From the NCBI RefSeq assembly GCF_026625045.1, contig NZ_CP113089.1, positions 2,356,001 to 2,420,000 of the forward strand: a stretch of DNA of 64,000 nt, read 5' to 3'. Source of the stretch: Microcella daejeonensis. Lineage in GTDB: Bacteria > Actinomycetota > Actinomycetes > Actinomycetales > Microbacteriaceae. The notes below the pieces were generated by a model, which was given only the letters and a program-made list of their open reading frames with translations, searched no databases and had not been told where the DNA came from. The translations under genes and the position numbers were made by a program. Below, in pieces: positions 28,488 through 37,154 of the stretch (position 1 is the stretch's first letter; each line of letters starts with the position of its first letter).

Positions 28488-29686
28488 GCGCCGCCTCGAA
28501 CGCGCGCGCGGCCCTGCTGGTCGGGGCGCTCGCGCTGGGGACCGCAGCGGCGGCAGCGGCGGCGACGGCGGCGATCGCGGTCGGCATGGCGCGGAGGGTC
28601 GTGACGCCGGCGGTGCGGCGCGAGGAGGACGTCGCGATCCTCGCGGCGGACGTCGATGCCGGATGGATCAGGCTCGCCCGCACCCCCGATACGGTCGTGC
28701 CCGGCCGGTACGGCCTCTGGTTCGCCGGTGGCTCCGGTCACGCTCGCATCGGCCGGGTGCTCACGACGACGTCGACGACCGTGACCCGCCTACTGGAGAG
28801 CGTGCAGATCGGGCGCCTCGAGGATGCCCGCCGCGGCCGCTGGGGCGCCTGGTACCACCTCGTCCCCGCCGATCTCGGGCTCGACGCCGACGAGCTGGAC
28901 GTCATGACCGAGCTCGGGCCCGCCCCCGCCTGGGCCGTGCATCCGGCGACCGGGCCGTCGACCGACTGGGTCATCCAGGTGCACGGTCGGGGCGTCACCC
29001 GCTCGGAGGGCCTGCGCGCCCTCCCCGTCTTCCGCCGCGCCGGCTTCTCGAGCCTGCTCATCAGCTACCGGAACGACGGCCTCGCACCGCCGAGCGCCGA
29101 CCGCCGCTACGCCCTCGGCCTCGAGGAGTGGCGCGACGTGGAGTCGGCGGTGGCCGAGGCGATGCGGCGGGGCGCCCGGCGCATCGTCATCATGGGCTGG
29201 TCGATGGGCGGCGCGATCGCGCTCCAGTTCCTGACCCGGTCACCGCTCGCGCGCCACGTCATCGGCGCCGTTCTCGAGTCGCCCGTCGTCGACTGGCGCA
29301 CGGTCCTCCGCTTCCACGCCGCGCTCTCCGGTCTTCCCCGGCCCGTCGGCGAGATCGCGCTCGGCGTGCTCGGATCGGCCGGTGCGCGCCCCTTGCTCGG
29401 CACGGGCGCCCCGATCGATCTGCGGGAGCTCGACCTCGTCGCCCGCGCCGACGAGCTCGCCGTGCCGCTGCTGCTGCTGCACAGCGACGACGACGGCTAC
29501 GTGCCGGCGGAGGCCTCGCTCGCCCTCGCCGCCGCTCGGCCCGACATCGTGACGCTCGAGCGCTTCGCCGTCGCCCGGCACACCAAGCTCTGGAACGTCG
29601 ACCCGGTGCGCTGGGAGGCGGTCATCGCCCGGTGGCTCCGGGCTCGCGGTCAGGAGGACGCGGAGACCCTCGACCAGCGCGCGTAG
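28484..29686 (+). CDS. Membrane-anchored alpha/beta hydrolase
   Basis: A 400-residue protein. An Ala-rich membrane helix (about 9-36) anchors the N-terminus. The hydrolase domain follows: VIQVHGRGVTR (oxyanion strand), GWSMGGAIAL with the nucleophile serine, LLHSDDDGYVP (acid) and ARHTKLWNVD with the histidine. It resembles the serine aminopeptidase/esterase group often annotated as alpha/beta hydrolase; the substrate is unknown. ATG 28484 overlaps the mini-ORF stop. Its last 37 bases overlap the 3' end of the convergent RibD-like gene. Confidence 0.8.
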   Translation: MSAASNARAALLVGALALGTAAAAAAATAAIAVGMARRVVTPAVRREEDVAILAADVDAGWIRLARTPDTVVPGRYGLWFAGGSGHARIGRVLTTTSTTVTRLLESVQIGRLEDARRGRWGAWYHLVPADLGLDADELDVMTELGPAPAWAVHPATGPSTDWVIQVHGRGVTRSEGLRALPVFRRAGFSSLLISYRNDGLAPPSADRRYALGLEEWRDVESAVAEAMRRGARRIVIMGWSMGGAIALQFLTRSPLARHVIGAVLESPVVDWRTVLRFHAALSGLPRPVGEIALGVLGSAGARPLLGTGAPIDLRELDLVARADELAVPLLLLHSDDDGYVPAEASLALAAARPDIVTLERFAVARHTKLWNVDPVRWEAVIARWLRARGQEDAETLDQRA

Positions 29687-30372
29687 GCGAGGCCGTCGGC
29701 GTCGACGAGCAGCTGGGTGCGCTGCCAGGGGGTGAGAGGGGCATCCCCGCCGCCGAGGAGGGGCAGCGCGCGGCCCCCGAGTCGCGGGGTCGTCGTGAGG
29801 CACAGCTCATCGAGGAGGTCCGCGTCGAGCAGCGCGCGGATGACGGAGGGGCCGCCCTCCGCCACGAGCGAGCGGAACCCGAGCTCGCGCAGGGACCCCA
29901 CCGCCTGGGCGATCGAGAACCCGGTCTCGTCGACGATCTCGATGCGGTGGGGGAGGGCCGCGAGGGATGCCCGCGCGCGCTCGGCCCCCGCGAGCGTGGT
30001 CAGTACGACGACGGGAGCGGCGCCCTCGCGCGGCTCGAGGCGATGACCGGCGAGATCTCCGCTCGCCGTGACGATGGCGAGCGGCGCGCGGGAGGGCAGG
30101 CGGTACCCCTCCACCCGCACCGTGCCGGCCCCGACGAGCACGGCGTCGGCCGACTCGCGGATGACGCCGAGGATCATGCGATCGGTGCGGCTGCTGAGGG
30201 AGTCGGACCCGCCGTCACCGCCGGCCGCCCGGCCGTCGATGGTGACGACGAGGTTGCACCGGATGCCCTCCGCGTCCCGCGGCGCGTACCACTCGAGCAG
30301 CCGATCCCGAGCCCCCGGCGCCTCGACGTCGAGCTCGTCGCCCGGTGCCGGCAGCAGCCGATGAAGGATCAC
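29650..30372 (-). CDS. RibD C-terminal-like pyrimidine reductase family protein
   Basis: A 240-residue protein of the bacterial RibD C-terminal/DHFR-like fold: CNLVVTIDGRAAG, DRMILGVIRESADAVLVGAGTVR, LVAEGGPSVIRALLDADLLDEL and TPRLGGRALPLLGG are the family signatures. Such enzymes reduce the ribosyl group in riboflavin synthesis, but stand-alone copies without the deaminase domain often have other, unknown roles. GTG 30372 overlaps the SufE stop (GTGA). It is the last gene of a three-gene minus-strand operon and overlaps the convergent hydrolase by 37 bases. Confidence 0.8.
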   Translation of the reverse strand: MILHRLLPAPGDELDVEAPGARDRLLEWYAPRDAEGIRCNLVVTIDGRAAGGDGGSDSLSSRTDRMILGVIRESADAVLVGAGTVRVEGYRLPSRAPLAIVTASGDLAGHRLEPREGAAPVVVLTTLAGAERARASLAALPHRIEIVDETGFSIAQAVGSLRELGFRSLVAEGGPSVIRALLDADLLDELCLTTTPRLGGRALPLLGGGDAPLTPWQRTQLLVDADGLAYARWSRVSASS

Positions 30373-30803
30373 GCCGCGGTCTTCTCGCGCACCTGGCGCT
30401 TGATGCGGCCGAGCATCCCGGTCATGCCCCGCAGGCGCAGCGGGCTGACCGCCGTGGTGAGCCCGAGATCGAAGGCGAAGTCGTCGGGCACGGCGAGGAC
30501 GGCCGCCGCGTCGAGACCCGAGAGCCCCTGCACGAGGATCGAGGCGAAGCCCCGGGTCGTCGGCGACTCGGCCGGCGCCGTGGCGTGCACGGCGACCGTG
30601 CCGTCGTCCACCGCCACGAAGAGGAACACGGGCGACTGGCACTCCTCGACGCGCTCGAGCAGCTCGGGCCGGTCGCGGTACTCCTCCGGCAGCTCGGGCA
30701 GCTCGTTCGAGAACTCGAGCAGCAGCTGCAGCCTGTCCTTCTCGGTCAGGGCGAGGAAGTCCTCGCGGGTCTCGGCGAGGGCGGGGGGCAGGTCGACGGT
30801 CAC
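30369..30803 (-). CDS. SufE-family sulfur acceptor protein
   Basis: A 144-residue SufE-like protein. The acceptor cysteine is C55 in VEECQSPVF, and TRGFASILVQGLSGL and SPLRLRGMTGMLGRIKRQ are typical. SufE takes persulfide sulfur from a SufS-type cysteine desulfurase for Fe-S cluster assembly. Here its partner is not a desulfurase but a two-domain sulfurtransferase encoded nine bases upstream, an arrangement repeated in many actinobacteria. The specific sulfur donor is therefore uncertain. Confidence 0.85.
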   Translation of the reverse strand: MTVDLPPALAETREDFLALTEKDRLQLLLEFSNELPELPEEYRDRPELLERVEECQSPVFLFVAVDDGTVAVHATAPAESPTTRGFASILVQGLSGLDAAAVLAVPDDFAFDLGLTTAVSPLRLRGMTGMLGRIKRQVREKTAA

Positions 30804-30812
30804 GGCGCCAGG

Positions 30813-31712
30813 CTATCGAGCGGGAGCGTCGCCGGGCTCGGTGCCCGTCGTGATGGGGACGCGCACGGCGCTGCCCCACTCCGTCCACGAGCCGTCGTAG
30901 TTGCGCACCTTCTCGACGCCCAGCAGGTGGGTCAGCACGAACCAGGTGTGGCTCGAGCGCTCGCCGATGCGGCAGTAGGCGATGACGTCGTCCGCGTCGC
31001 CGACGCCCGCCTCGTCGCGGTAGATCGCCGACAGCTCGTCGAGCGGGCGGAAGGTGCCGTCCTCGTTCGCGGCGCGGCTCCACGGCACGCTGCGCGCGGT
31101 CGGGATGTGCCCGGCGCGGAGCGTCCCCTCCTCGGGGTAGGCGGGCGCGGTGGTGCGCTGGCCGCTGTACTCCTCAGGGCTGCGCACGTCGATGAGCGGC
31201 TTGCCGAGGTGGTCGAGCACGTCCTCCTTGAAGGCGCGGATGCTCTCATCGCGCCGCTCGACGACGGGGTACTCGGTCGGGGCGGGCGCCGGGGCGTCCG
31301 TCGTGATGGCGCGGCCCTCGGCGATCCAGCGGTCGCGGCCGCCGTCGAGCAGTCGAACGTCATCGTGGCCGAACAGCGTGAACACCCACAGCGCGTAGGC
31401 CGCCCACCAGTTGCTCTTGTCGCCGTAGATCACGACGGTCGAGTCGCGGGCGATGCCCTTCGCGCTCATGAGCGCCGCGAACTGCGCGCCGTCGATGTAG
31501 TCGCGCATGACCGGGTCGTTGAGCTCCGTGTGCCAGTCGACCTTCACCGCGCCGGGGATGTGCCCGACCTCGTAGAGCAGTACGTCCTCGTCGGACTCGA
31601 CGACGACGAGACCCTCGGTACCGAGGTGCTGCTCGAGCCAGTCGGTCGAGACGAGGCGCTCGGGGTGGGCGTAGCCCTGGAACTTCTTCGTGCTGTCGAC
31701 GGGGATCGTCAT
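30813..31712 (-). CDS. Two-domain rhodanese (thiosulfate/3-mercaptopyruvate sulfurtransferase)
   Basis: A 299-residue protein with an inactive N-terminal rhodanese domain ([18 protein letters not shown]) and an active C-terminal one, where [15 protein letters not shown] carries the catalytic cysteine. It transfers sulfane sulfur to a thiophilic acceptor, probably the downstream SufE-like protein. ATG 31712 follows AGGAGA; an upstream start in the same frame has no site. It heads the operon with SufE and the RibD-like gene. Confidence 0.9.
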   Translation of the reverse strand: MTIPVDSTKKFQGYAHPERLVSTDWLEQHLGTEGLVVVESDEDVLLYEVGHIPGAVKVDWHTELNDPVMRDYIDGAQFAALMSAKGIARDSTVVIYGDKSNWWAAYALWVFTLFGHDDVRLLDGGRDRWIAEGRAITTDAPAPAPTEYPVVERRDESIRAFKEDVLDHLGKPLIDVRSPEEYSGQRTTAPAYPEEGTLRAGHIPTARSVPWSRAANEDGTFRPLDELSAIYRDEAGVGDADDVIAYCRIGERSSHTWFVLTHLLGVEKVRNYDGSWTEWGSAVRVPITTGTEPGDAPAR

Positions 31713-31883
31713 GGCGCTTCTCCTGGCTCGTCGGCGTCCGGACGGGACGGCGGGGGATCGTGGCATCGAGGGGCGGGCCCCCGGTTATCCTGGGAGCGAC
31801 CGCGCCCGACGAATCTACGCACTCCGGCTGGGCGCCGACCACGATCCGGCACTGATGCGCCGCACCCGAGGAGCTCGACACCG

Positions 31884-32915
31884 GTGGATTCCGCGACGAC
31901 CGCACTGCGCCTGATCGACCGCAACCCGGGTCTCGCCGCCGCCGAGCTGCTCAAGCACCTGGCCCCGCCGCCGCAGTTCGCCAGCGCCAGCCTCGAGAAC
32001 TACGTGCCCGACCCCGCGCATCCCTCGCAGGCGGAGGCCGTCGAGGCGGTGCGGCGGTTCGCCGACGGCGTGCCGGACGCGCCCGCAACCGGGCTCGCCG
32101 GGCTGTTCCGCCGCAAGGCCCCGGTGGTGGTCGACAAGCCGGGCATCTACCTCGACGGCGGCTTCGGCGTCGGCAAGACCCACCTGCTCGCCGCCCTATG
32201 GCACCGCACGTCGGGCCGCAAGTACTTCGGCACCTTCATCGAGTACACGGCCCTGGTCGGCGCGCTCGGCTACGCGCACGCCGTCGAAGCGCTCTCCGGC
32301 GCCCGCCTGATCGCGATCGACGAGTTCGAGCTCGACGACCCCGGCGACACCATGGTGATGTCGCGCCTGCTGGGGCAGCTCGTCGCCGGGGGCACCCGCA
32401 TCGCCGCCACCTCGAACACGCCGCCGCACGCCCTCGGCGAGGGCCGGTTCGCCGCTCAGGACTTCCTCCGCGAGATCACCGCTCTCGCCGATCGCTTCGA
32501 CATCTTCCGCATCGACGGCGACGACTACCGCAAGCGCGATATCGAGGGGCATGCCGTGGCGCTCGACGAGGGGGCCTTCACCGATCGCATGCGGCTCGAG
32601 ACGGCGCGCGGCACGGCGACCGTCGACGACTTCGCCGCCGTGCTCCACCACCTCTCCTCGGTGCATCCGAGCCGGTACATCGGGCTCATCGACGGGCTCA
32701 CGGCGATCGGACTGCGGGACGTCGCGGTCCTCCGCAACCAGACCGATGCCCTCCGGCTCGTGGCTCTCGTCGACCGCCTCTACGACGCGCAGATCAGGAT
32801 CGTCGCGACGGGGGTGCCGCTCGACCGGATCTTCACCGAGGACATGCTGTCGGGCGGCTACCGCAAGAAGTACCTGCGCGCGGTCTCGCGCATGATCGCC
32901 CTCACCACCGCCTGA
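31884..32915 (+). CDS. zapE: Cell division ATPase ZapE (AFG1-like)
   Basis: A 343-residue AFG1/ZapE-type AAA ATPase. Walker A is GGFGVGKTHLLAALW, Walker B LIAIDEFELDDPGDTMVM, and AATSNTPPHALGEGRF and SRYIGLIDGLT follow in order. In E. coli ZapE acts on the Z ring during late division. GTG 31884 has GAGGAG ten bases upstream, and a TATCCT hexamer at 31786-31791 could serve as -10. It is divergent from the sulfurtransferase. Confidence 0.85.
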   Translation: MDSATTALRLIDRNPGLAAAELLKHLAPPPQFASASLENYVPDPAHPSQAEAVEAVRRFADGVPDAPATGLAGLFRRKAPVVVDKPGIYLDGGFGVGKTHLLAALWHRTSGRKYFGTFIEYTALVGALGYAHAVEALSGARLIAIDEFELDDPGDTMVMSRLLGQLVAGGTRIAATSNTPPHALGEGRFAAQDFLREITALADRFDIFRIDGDDYRKRDIEGHAVALDEGAFTDRMRLETARGTATVDDFAAVLHHLSSVHPSRYIGLIDGLTAIGLRDVAVLRNQTDALRLVALVDRLYDAQIRIVATGVPLDRIFTEDMLSGGYRKKYLRAVSRMIALTTA

Positions 32916-32947
32916 TCGGCGTTCAGGGGATGCTCGTCCGCCCCCGG

Positions 32948-32953
32948 TAGACT
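32948..32953 (+). promoter_or_regulatory. -10 element TAGACT for nhaA
   Basis: TAGACT predicts +1 near 32960, giving nhaA a leader of about 82 bases, unusually long for this window. Confidence 0.5.
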
Positions 32954-32959
32954 TCTCAG

Positions 32960-33041
32960 CAAGGAGCGCCGGGAAGTCTGGTCGGCCCCTCGGCGAGAAG
33001 CCGAGCGGAACCGCACCGTCGACCTCTCCCGAAGGACTCCC
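32960..33041 (+). ncRNA. Structured nhaA leader, candidate cation riboswitch
   Basis: The leader contains GCCGGGAAGTCTGGTCGGC (32968-32986), a perfect 6-bp hairpin CTCGGC-GAGAA-GCCGAG (32989-33005), then GCGGAACCGC (33005-33014) and the ribosome site GAAGGA (33032-33037). Position directly upstream of a Na+/H+ antiporter, and this G-rich conserved-looking block, recall the nhaA-I leader RNAs, reported as lithium/sodium-type cation sensors. I cannot align it to the family, so the class is a guess; that it is structured is better supported. Confidence 0.45.
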
Positions 33042-34454
33042 ATGACGCCCTCCCCGCCTCCCGCCGACGCTCCCGTCTCGCCCGGATCGGATTCGCCCGA
33101 GGCCGTGCCGGTCGCATCCCCGCCCTCCGATTCCTCGGACGGCGCGGAGCGCTACCGCGAGACCCTCTGGATCGAGCAGATCCTCCGCAAGGAGACGGTC
33201 GGCGGGGTCCTCCTGCTGCTCGCCACGGTCGCGGCGGTGGCGCTGGCCAACTCCCCGGTCGCCGCGGCGTACTTCGACCTGCGCGACACCTACGTGAGCG
33301 TGGGGTTCGGCGACGCGGTCTTCGAGATCTCCGTCGGGCATCTGGCCGCCGACGGTCTCCTCGCGATCTTCTTCTTCCTCGCCGGCCTCGAGCTCAAGCG
33401 CGAGTTCGTCGCCGGCTCGCTGCGCGACCCGCGGCTCGCCCTCGTACCCGTCGCCGCCGCCTTCGGCGGTGCGGCCGTCCCCGCACTGCTCTTCCTCGCC
33501 ATCAACGCCGCTCAGGGACCGGAGGTGCTGCGCGGCTGGGCCATCCCGCTCGCCACCGACATCGCCTTCGCCCTCGCCGTGCTCGCCGTCGTGGGCACGA
33601 GCCTGCCGATCGCGATGCGCACCTTCCTGCTGACGCTCGCCGTCGTCGACGACCTCATCGGCATCACCGTCATCGCCTTCTTCTACACGGACGACCTGCA
33701 GCCGGCGTACCTCGTGGCGGCACTCGTGGTGCTGGCGCTGTTCGGGCTCATCGCGCAGCGGTACCAGGAGCTGTTCCGGTTGCGGTCGACCGCGGCCCTG
33801 GCCATCCTCGCCCCCATCGGGATCGTGGTGTGGTTCCTCATGTACTCCTCCGGCGTCCACGCCACGGTCGCGGGCGTGCTGCTCGCCTTCACCGTGCCCG
33901 TGCTCGCGCGCGGCGGCGAGGAGGACGGCCTCGGCGGCCACGAGGGACTCGCCGAGAAGTTCGAGCACGGCCTGCGCCCCATCTCGGCGGGCTTCGCCGT
34001 CCCCGTGTTCGCCTTCTTCTCCGCCGGTGTCGCCGTCGGCGGTCTCGAGGGCCTGGGGGAGGCCATCGCCTCGCCCGTCGCCATCGGCATCGTCGTCGGG
34101 CTCGTGGTGGGCAAGACCGTCGGCATCACGGCGGCATCCTGGCTCGTCACCCGGCTCCCGGGCGTCTCCCTTCCGCGCGGCGTCGCCTGGATCGACGTCA
34201 TCGGGCTCGCCATGCTCGCCGGCATGGGCTTCACCGTGTCGCTGCTGATCAGCGAGCTGAGCTTCGGGCAGGGCACGGCGCTCGACGACGTTGCCAAGGT
34301 GGGCATCCTGCTGGGATCGCTCCTCGCCGCCGTCGCGGCCTCCGTGCTGCTGTCGGCCCGCAATCGGCATTACCGTCGGCTCCGCGCCGAGGAGGAGCAG
34401 GACTCGGACGGCGACGGCGTTCCCGACATGTACTCCGGTTCAGCGGCGTCATAG
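33042..34454 (+). CDS. nhaA: Na+/H+ antiporter NhaA
   Basis: A 470-residue NhaA, longer than the about 390 of E. coli because of a 40-residue disordered N-terminus and an acidic C-terminal tail. The ion-binding aspartates D203 and D204 lie in [10 protein letters not shown], and [10 protein letters not shown] (D173) forms the unwound helix [23 protein letters not shown] and [15 protein letters not shown] are typical. It exports Na+ or Li+ in exchange for protons. The tail carries DSDGDGVPD (454-462), a calcium-binding-loop-like motif. A long structured leader precedes it. Confidence 0.93.
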   Translation: MTPSPPPADAPVSPGSDSPEAVPVASPPSDSSDGAERYRETLWIEQILRKETVGGVLLLLATVAAVALANSPVAAAYFDLRDTYVSVGFGDAVFEISVGHLAADGLLAIFFFLAGLELKREFVAGSLRDPRLALVPVAAAFGGAAVPALLFLAINAAQGPEVLRGWAIPLATDIAFALAVLAVVGTSLPIAMRTFLLTLAVVDDLIGITVIAFFYTDDLQPAYLVAALVVLALFGLIAQRYQELFRLRSTAALAILAPIGIVVWFLMYSSGVHATVAGVLLAFTVPVLARGGEEDGLGGHEGLAEKFEHGLRPISAGFAVPVFAFFSAGVAVGGLEGLGEAIASPVAIGIVVGLVVGKTVGITAASWLVTRLPGVSLPRGVAWIDVIGLAMLAGMGFTVSLLISELSFGQGTALDDVAKVGILLGSLLAAVAASVLLSARNRHYRRLRAEEEQDSDGDGVPDMYSGSAAS

Positions 34455-34502
34455 GCGATCGGTGGATGCCCGAAACCGGATGTTTACATCGGGCCCCGTC
34501 GC

Positions 34503-34540
34503 GTAACACTCGGGAAACACGCCGACACTTCTCCCGAAAC
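34503..34540 (+). promoter_or_regulatory. GlnR-type nitrogen operator upstream of amt
   Basis: GTAAC (34503-34507), six bases, GAAAC (34514-34518), six bases, a degenerate box ACACT, six bases, GAAAC (34536-34540). This is the actinobacterial GlnR pattern GTnAC-N6-GAAAC repeated with the correct 11-base phasing, 109 bases before the amt start. A further GAAAC-N6-TTTAC at 34472-34487 may extend it. GlnR activates ammonium uptake genes under nitrogen limitation. Confidence 0.7.
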
Positions 34541-34648
34541 CTCTCGCACTGACACTGAGGAAGCGCCCGACCTCGTCGGGGGATCCACGACCCGATTGTC
34601 GGATCCCCGAGCCGGGCCGTCCTTCCCACGGTACAAGAGAGGTTCGAC

Positions 34649-35914
34649 ATGGATCAGGGCAACACCGCCTTCCTCCTGTTCGCCGCAGCACTCGTCCTGC
34701 TCATGACTCCCGGTCTCGCGTTCTTCTACGGAGGACTCGTCAAGGCCAAGAGCGTGATCAGCATGATGATGCTCAGCTTCGGAGCGATGGCCCTCATCGG
34801 GGTCCTCTGGGTGCTCTACGGCTACGCGATCACGTTCTCCAACGAGGGCGTCGGCGGCTTCGTCGGCCTCGACGGCATCCTCGGCGTCGACACCGCGGAG
34901 TTCGGCCTCGCCGGCGTGTACGCCGAGGCGGGCGACCCGCAGGGCGGGTTCCCCCTGATCGCCTTCGCGGCGTTCCAGGCGACCTTCGCCATCATCACGG
35001 TCGCGCTCATCTCCGGCGCGATCGCCGACCGCGCGAAGTTCGGCGCGTGGATGGTCTTCGCGGGCGTCTGGGCGACCCTCGTCTACTTCCCCGTCGCCAG
35101 CTGGGTGTTCAACTTCACGCTCGGCGAGGACGGCAGCGTCGTCGACGGCGGGTGGATCGCCTACACGGTGGGCGCGATCGACTTCGCCGGCGGTACCGCG
35201 GTGCACATCAACGCCGGAGCGGCGGCGCTCGCGCTGGCCCTCGTCCTCGGCAAGCGCATCGGCTTCGCCAAGGGCGCCCACGTGCCCCACAACCCGCCGT
35301 TCGTGCTCCTCGGCGCCGGTCTGCTCTGGTTCGGCTGGTTCGGGTTCAACGCCGGCTCGGAGCTCGCGGCCGACGGCATCGCCGCCATCGCCTTCATGAA
35401 CACGATCGCCGCTCCGGCCGCCGCGATCATCGGCTGGCTCATCATCGAGAAGATCAAGGACGGCAAGGCGACCTCGGTCGGCGCCGCCTCGGGTGCCGTC
35501 GCCGGCCTCGTCGCGATCACCCCGGCCTGCGCGGTGCTGACCCCGTTCTGGGCGATCGTGCTCGGCCTGCTGGCCGGCGTGCTGTGCGCCCTCGCGGTCG
35601 ACCTCAAGTTCAAGCTCGGCTTCGACGACTCGCTCGACGTCGTGGGCATCCACCTCGTCGGCGGCCTCATCGGCACCCTCTACATCGGCCTGCTGGGCGA
35701 GGGCGTCGGCCTGTTCTTCGGCTTCGGCGCCGAGCAGCTGGGCAAGCAGGCCATCGCCGCCTTCGCGGTGATGATCTACTCCTTCGTGATCGCCTACGTG
35801 ATCGGCTTCGCCATCGAGAAGACCATGGGCTTCCGGGTGACGCAGGAGGACGAGCTCGCGGGCATCGACCCCGTCGTGCACGGCGAGGAGGGCTACGTGC
35901 TCGAGACCCGCTGA
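34649..35914 (+). CDS. amt: Ammonium transporter Amt
   Basis: A 421-residue Amt/Rh-family channel with 11 membrane helices. FFYGGLVKAK, GAIDFAGGTAVHINAG (D178 and the first twin histidine H186), WFGWFGFNAGSEL and DVVGIHLVGG (second histidine H335) are all intact, so it should conduct ammonium. No glnK or glnD follows, unlike the usual actinobacterial amt operon; instead a degenerate Amt paralogue follows 94 bases on. A GlnR-type operator lies upstream. Confidence 0.95.
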   Translation: MDQGNTAFLLFAAALVLLMTPGLAFFYGGLVKAKSVISMMMLSFGAMALIGVLWVLYGYAITFSNEGVGGFVGLDGILGVDTAEFGLAGVYAEAGDPQGGFPLIAFAAFQATFAIITVALISGAIADRAKFGAWMVFAGVWATLVYFPVASWVFNFTLGEDGSVVDGGWIAYTVGAIDFAGGTAVHINAGAAALALALVLGKRIGFAKGAHVPHNPPFVLLGAGLLWFGWFGFNAGSELAADGIAAIAFMNTIAAPAAAIIGWLIIEKIKDGKATSVGAASGAVAGLVAITPACAVLTPFWAIVLGLLAGVLCALAVDLKFKLGFDDSLDVVGIHLVGGLIGTLYIGLLGEGVGLFFGFGAEQLGKQAIAAFAVMIYSFVIAYVIGFAIEKTMGFRVTQEDELAGIDPVVHGEEGYVLETR

Positions 35915-35934
35915 TCGGTCTCTCGCACCACCGC

Positions 35935-35974
35935 GGCGGGGCGCTACTCTTCCCACAGAGAGCAGCGCCCCGCC
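35935..35974. terminator. Hairpin between amt and the Amt-like gene
   Basis: A perfect 11-bp stem GGCGGGGCGCT (35935-35945 with 35964-35974) and an 18-base loop, followed by TTCGTC. It follows amt by 20 bases. A possible -10 TACTCT (35945-35950) for the next gene lies at the edge of its loop, so it may act as terminator and separate the two genes. Confidence 0.6.
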
Positions 35975-36008
35975 TTCGTCTGCCCGCCGTCGAGCACGAG
36001 GAGGATCG

Positions 36009-37082
36009 ATGAGCGATCCGGCACTCCAGCTCCTCTGCGCCGCCCTGGTCCTCCTCGCGCCGATCGGCATCGCCCTGGTCCTCCCGACCGGCCGTACGAG
36101 CCGGATCGCCGTGGCCGCCCCGGCGGGGGTCGTCGGCGCGGGTGCTCTCGCGATCACGGCGGCACTCGGCGGCGGGATCCCCGACCCCTCGGCACGAGCG
36201 CTGGACGCCGCCATGGCAGGGTCGATCGCGGCCGTTGTCGCCATGCTCGCCGTCCCTCGGCTCGGCCGGGCGGGCGGCGCGGTCTTCGGTGCCGGCTACG
36301 GGATCCTCATCAGCCCCGTCGTCTTCCCCGCCGTCCTGGGGGAGTACCCGACCGTCATCGCGACGCTGTTCGGCGCGGTCGACTACGCCGGTGTCCTCGC
36401 CACGCACATCGCGCCCGCGGGCGCGCTCCTCGTCGTCGCCGTGCTCCCCGCTCGCGTCGAGGTGCGCGCGACCGACCCGATCCGCTGGGGCAGGGCGTCG
36501 CTCGGCGCGGGCATGGTCGCGATCGGGGCGCTCGGCTGGTTCGTCGGCGTGGAGCGGGTCGTGGACGAGCTCTCGGCCCGCATCCTCGGCAACGGCGCCC
36601 TCGGGCTCGCCCTCGCCGTCATGGCATGGCTGGTCATGGAGCGCATCCGCTGGGCTCGGTCGACGCCGCTCAGCCTCGTCTCCGGGGTCATGGCGGGGTG
36701 GGCCGCCATCGGCATCGGCGCGCCGTTCCTCGCGCCCGTCGGACTGGTCGCCGTCGCGCTCATCAGCGGGCTCGCGGCGGGCGCCGCGCGCGGCGACAAC
36801 CGCAGGAATCCGCCAGGAGCGTCAGCGGGGGCATCCCTCGCTGTCATCACGGCGGTGCTGGTCGGCGGCGTGATGACCTCGCTGCTCGCCGACGGCTTCG
36901 GACTCGCCGCGACGGGCACGCTCGTCCTCACGGCAGCTCAGATCGGTGCCGTTCTCGGGGTCGTGATCGCGAGCGCGGTGCTCGCCCTCCCGTGCTGGGC
37001 CGTCGCCGCGATCGCGCGAAGACTGGCGGTGCCGGTGGATGCCCGGCGACGAGCCCACCCGACGACGACGAGCTCTGGCTGA
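36009..37082 (+). CDS. Degenerate Amt-family paralogue (predicted non-conducting or altered)
   Basis: A 357-residue polytopic membrane protein that I align by eye to the adjacent Amt over most of its length. ALQLLCAALVLLAPIGIAL matches the Amt first helix; FGAVDYAGVLATHIAPAGALL (D125, H133) matches the D178/H186 segment; SGVMAGWAAI matches SGAVAGLVAI; and SLAVITAVLVGG matches SLDVVGIHLVGG, with the second twin histidine replaced by V283 and its aspartate by A278. The WFGWFGFNAGS pore strip is lost. GAGGAGG precedes ATG 36009. It may be a sensor, a partner of Amt, or a relic; it is long, open and intact, which argues against simple decay. Confidence 0.65.
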   Translation: MSDPALQLLCAALVLLAPIGIALVLPTGRTSRIAVAAPAGVVGAGALAITAALGGGIPDPSARALDAAMAGSIAAVVAMLAVPRLGRAGGAVFGAGYGILISPVVFPAVLGEYPTVIATLFGAVDYAGVLATHIAPAGALLVVAVLPARVEVRATDPIRWGRASLGAGMVAIGALGWFVGVERVVDELSARILGNGALGLALAVMAWLVMERIRWARSTPLSLVSGVMAGWAAIGIGAPFLAPVGLVAVALISGLAAGAARGDNRRNPPGASAGASLAVITAVLVGGVMTSLLADGFGLAATGTLVLTAAQIGAVLGVVIASAVLALPCWAVAAIARRLAVPVDARRRAHPTTTSSG

Positions 37083-37154
37083 GAACGACCGGCGACCCGC
37101 GAGCGTCAGCCCGCGGGGGTGCGTTCGCATGAAAGTGCCGCGCGGTCAATATGG

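Noticed and set aside
32196..34370. Minus-strand frame of 724 codons opposite zapE and nhaA
   Set aside because: His/Asp/Arg-rich shadow of two clear genes.
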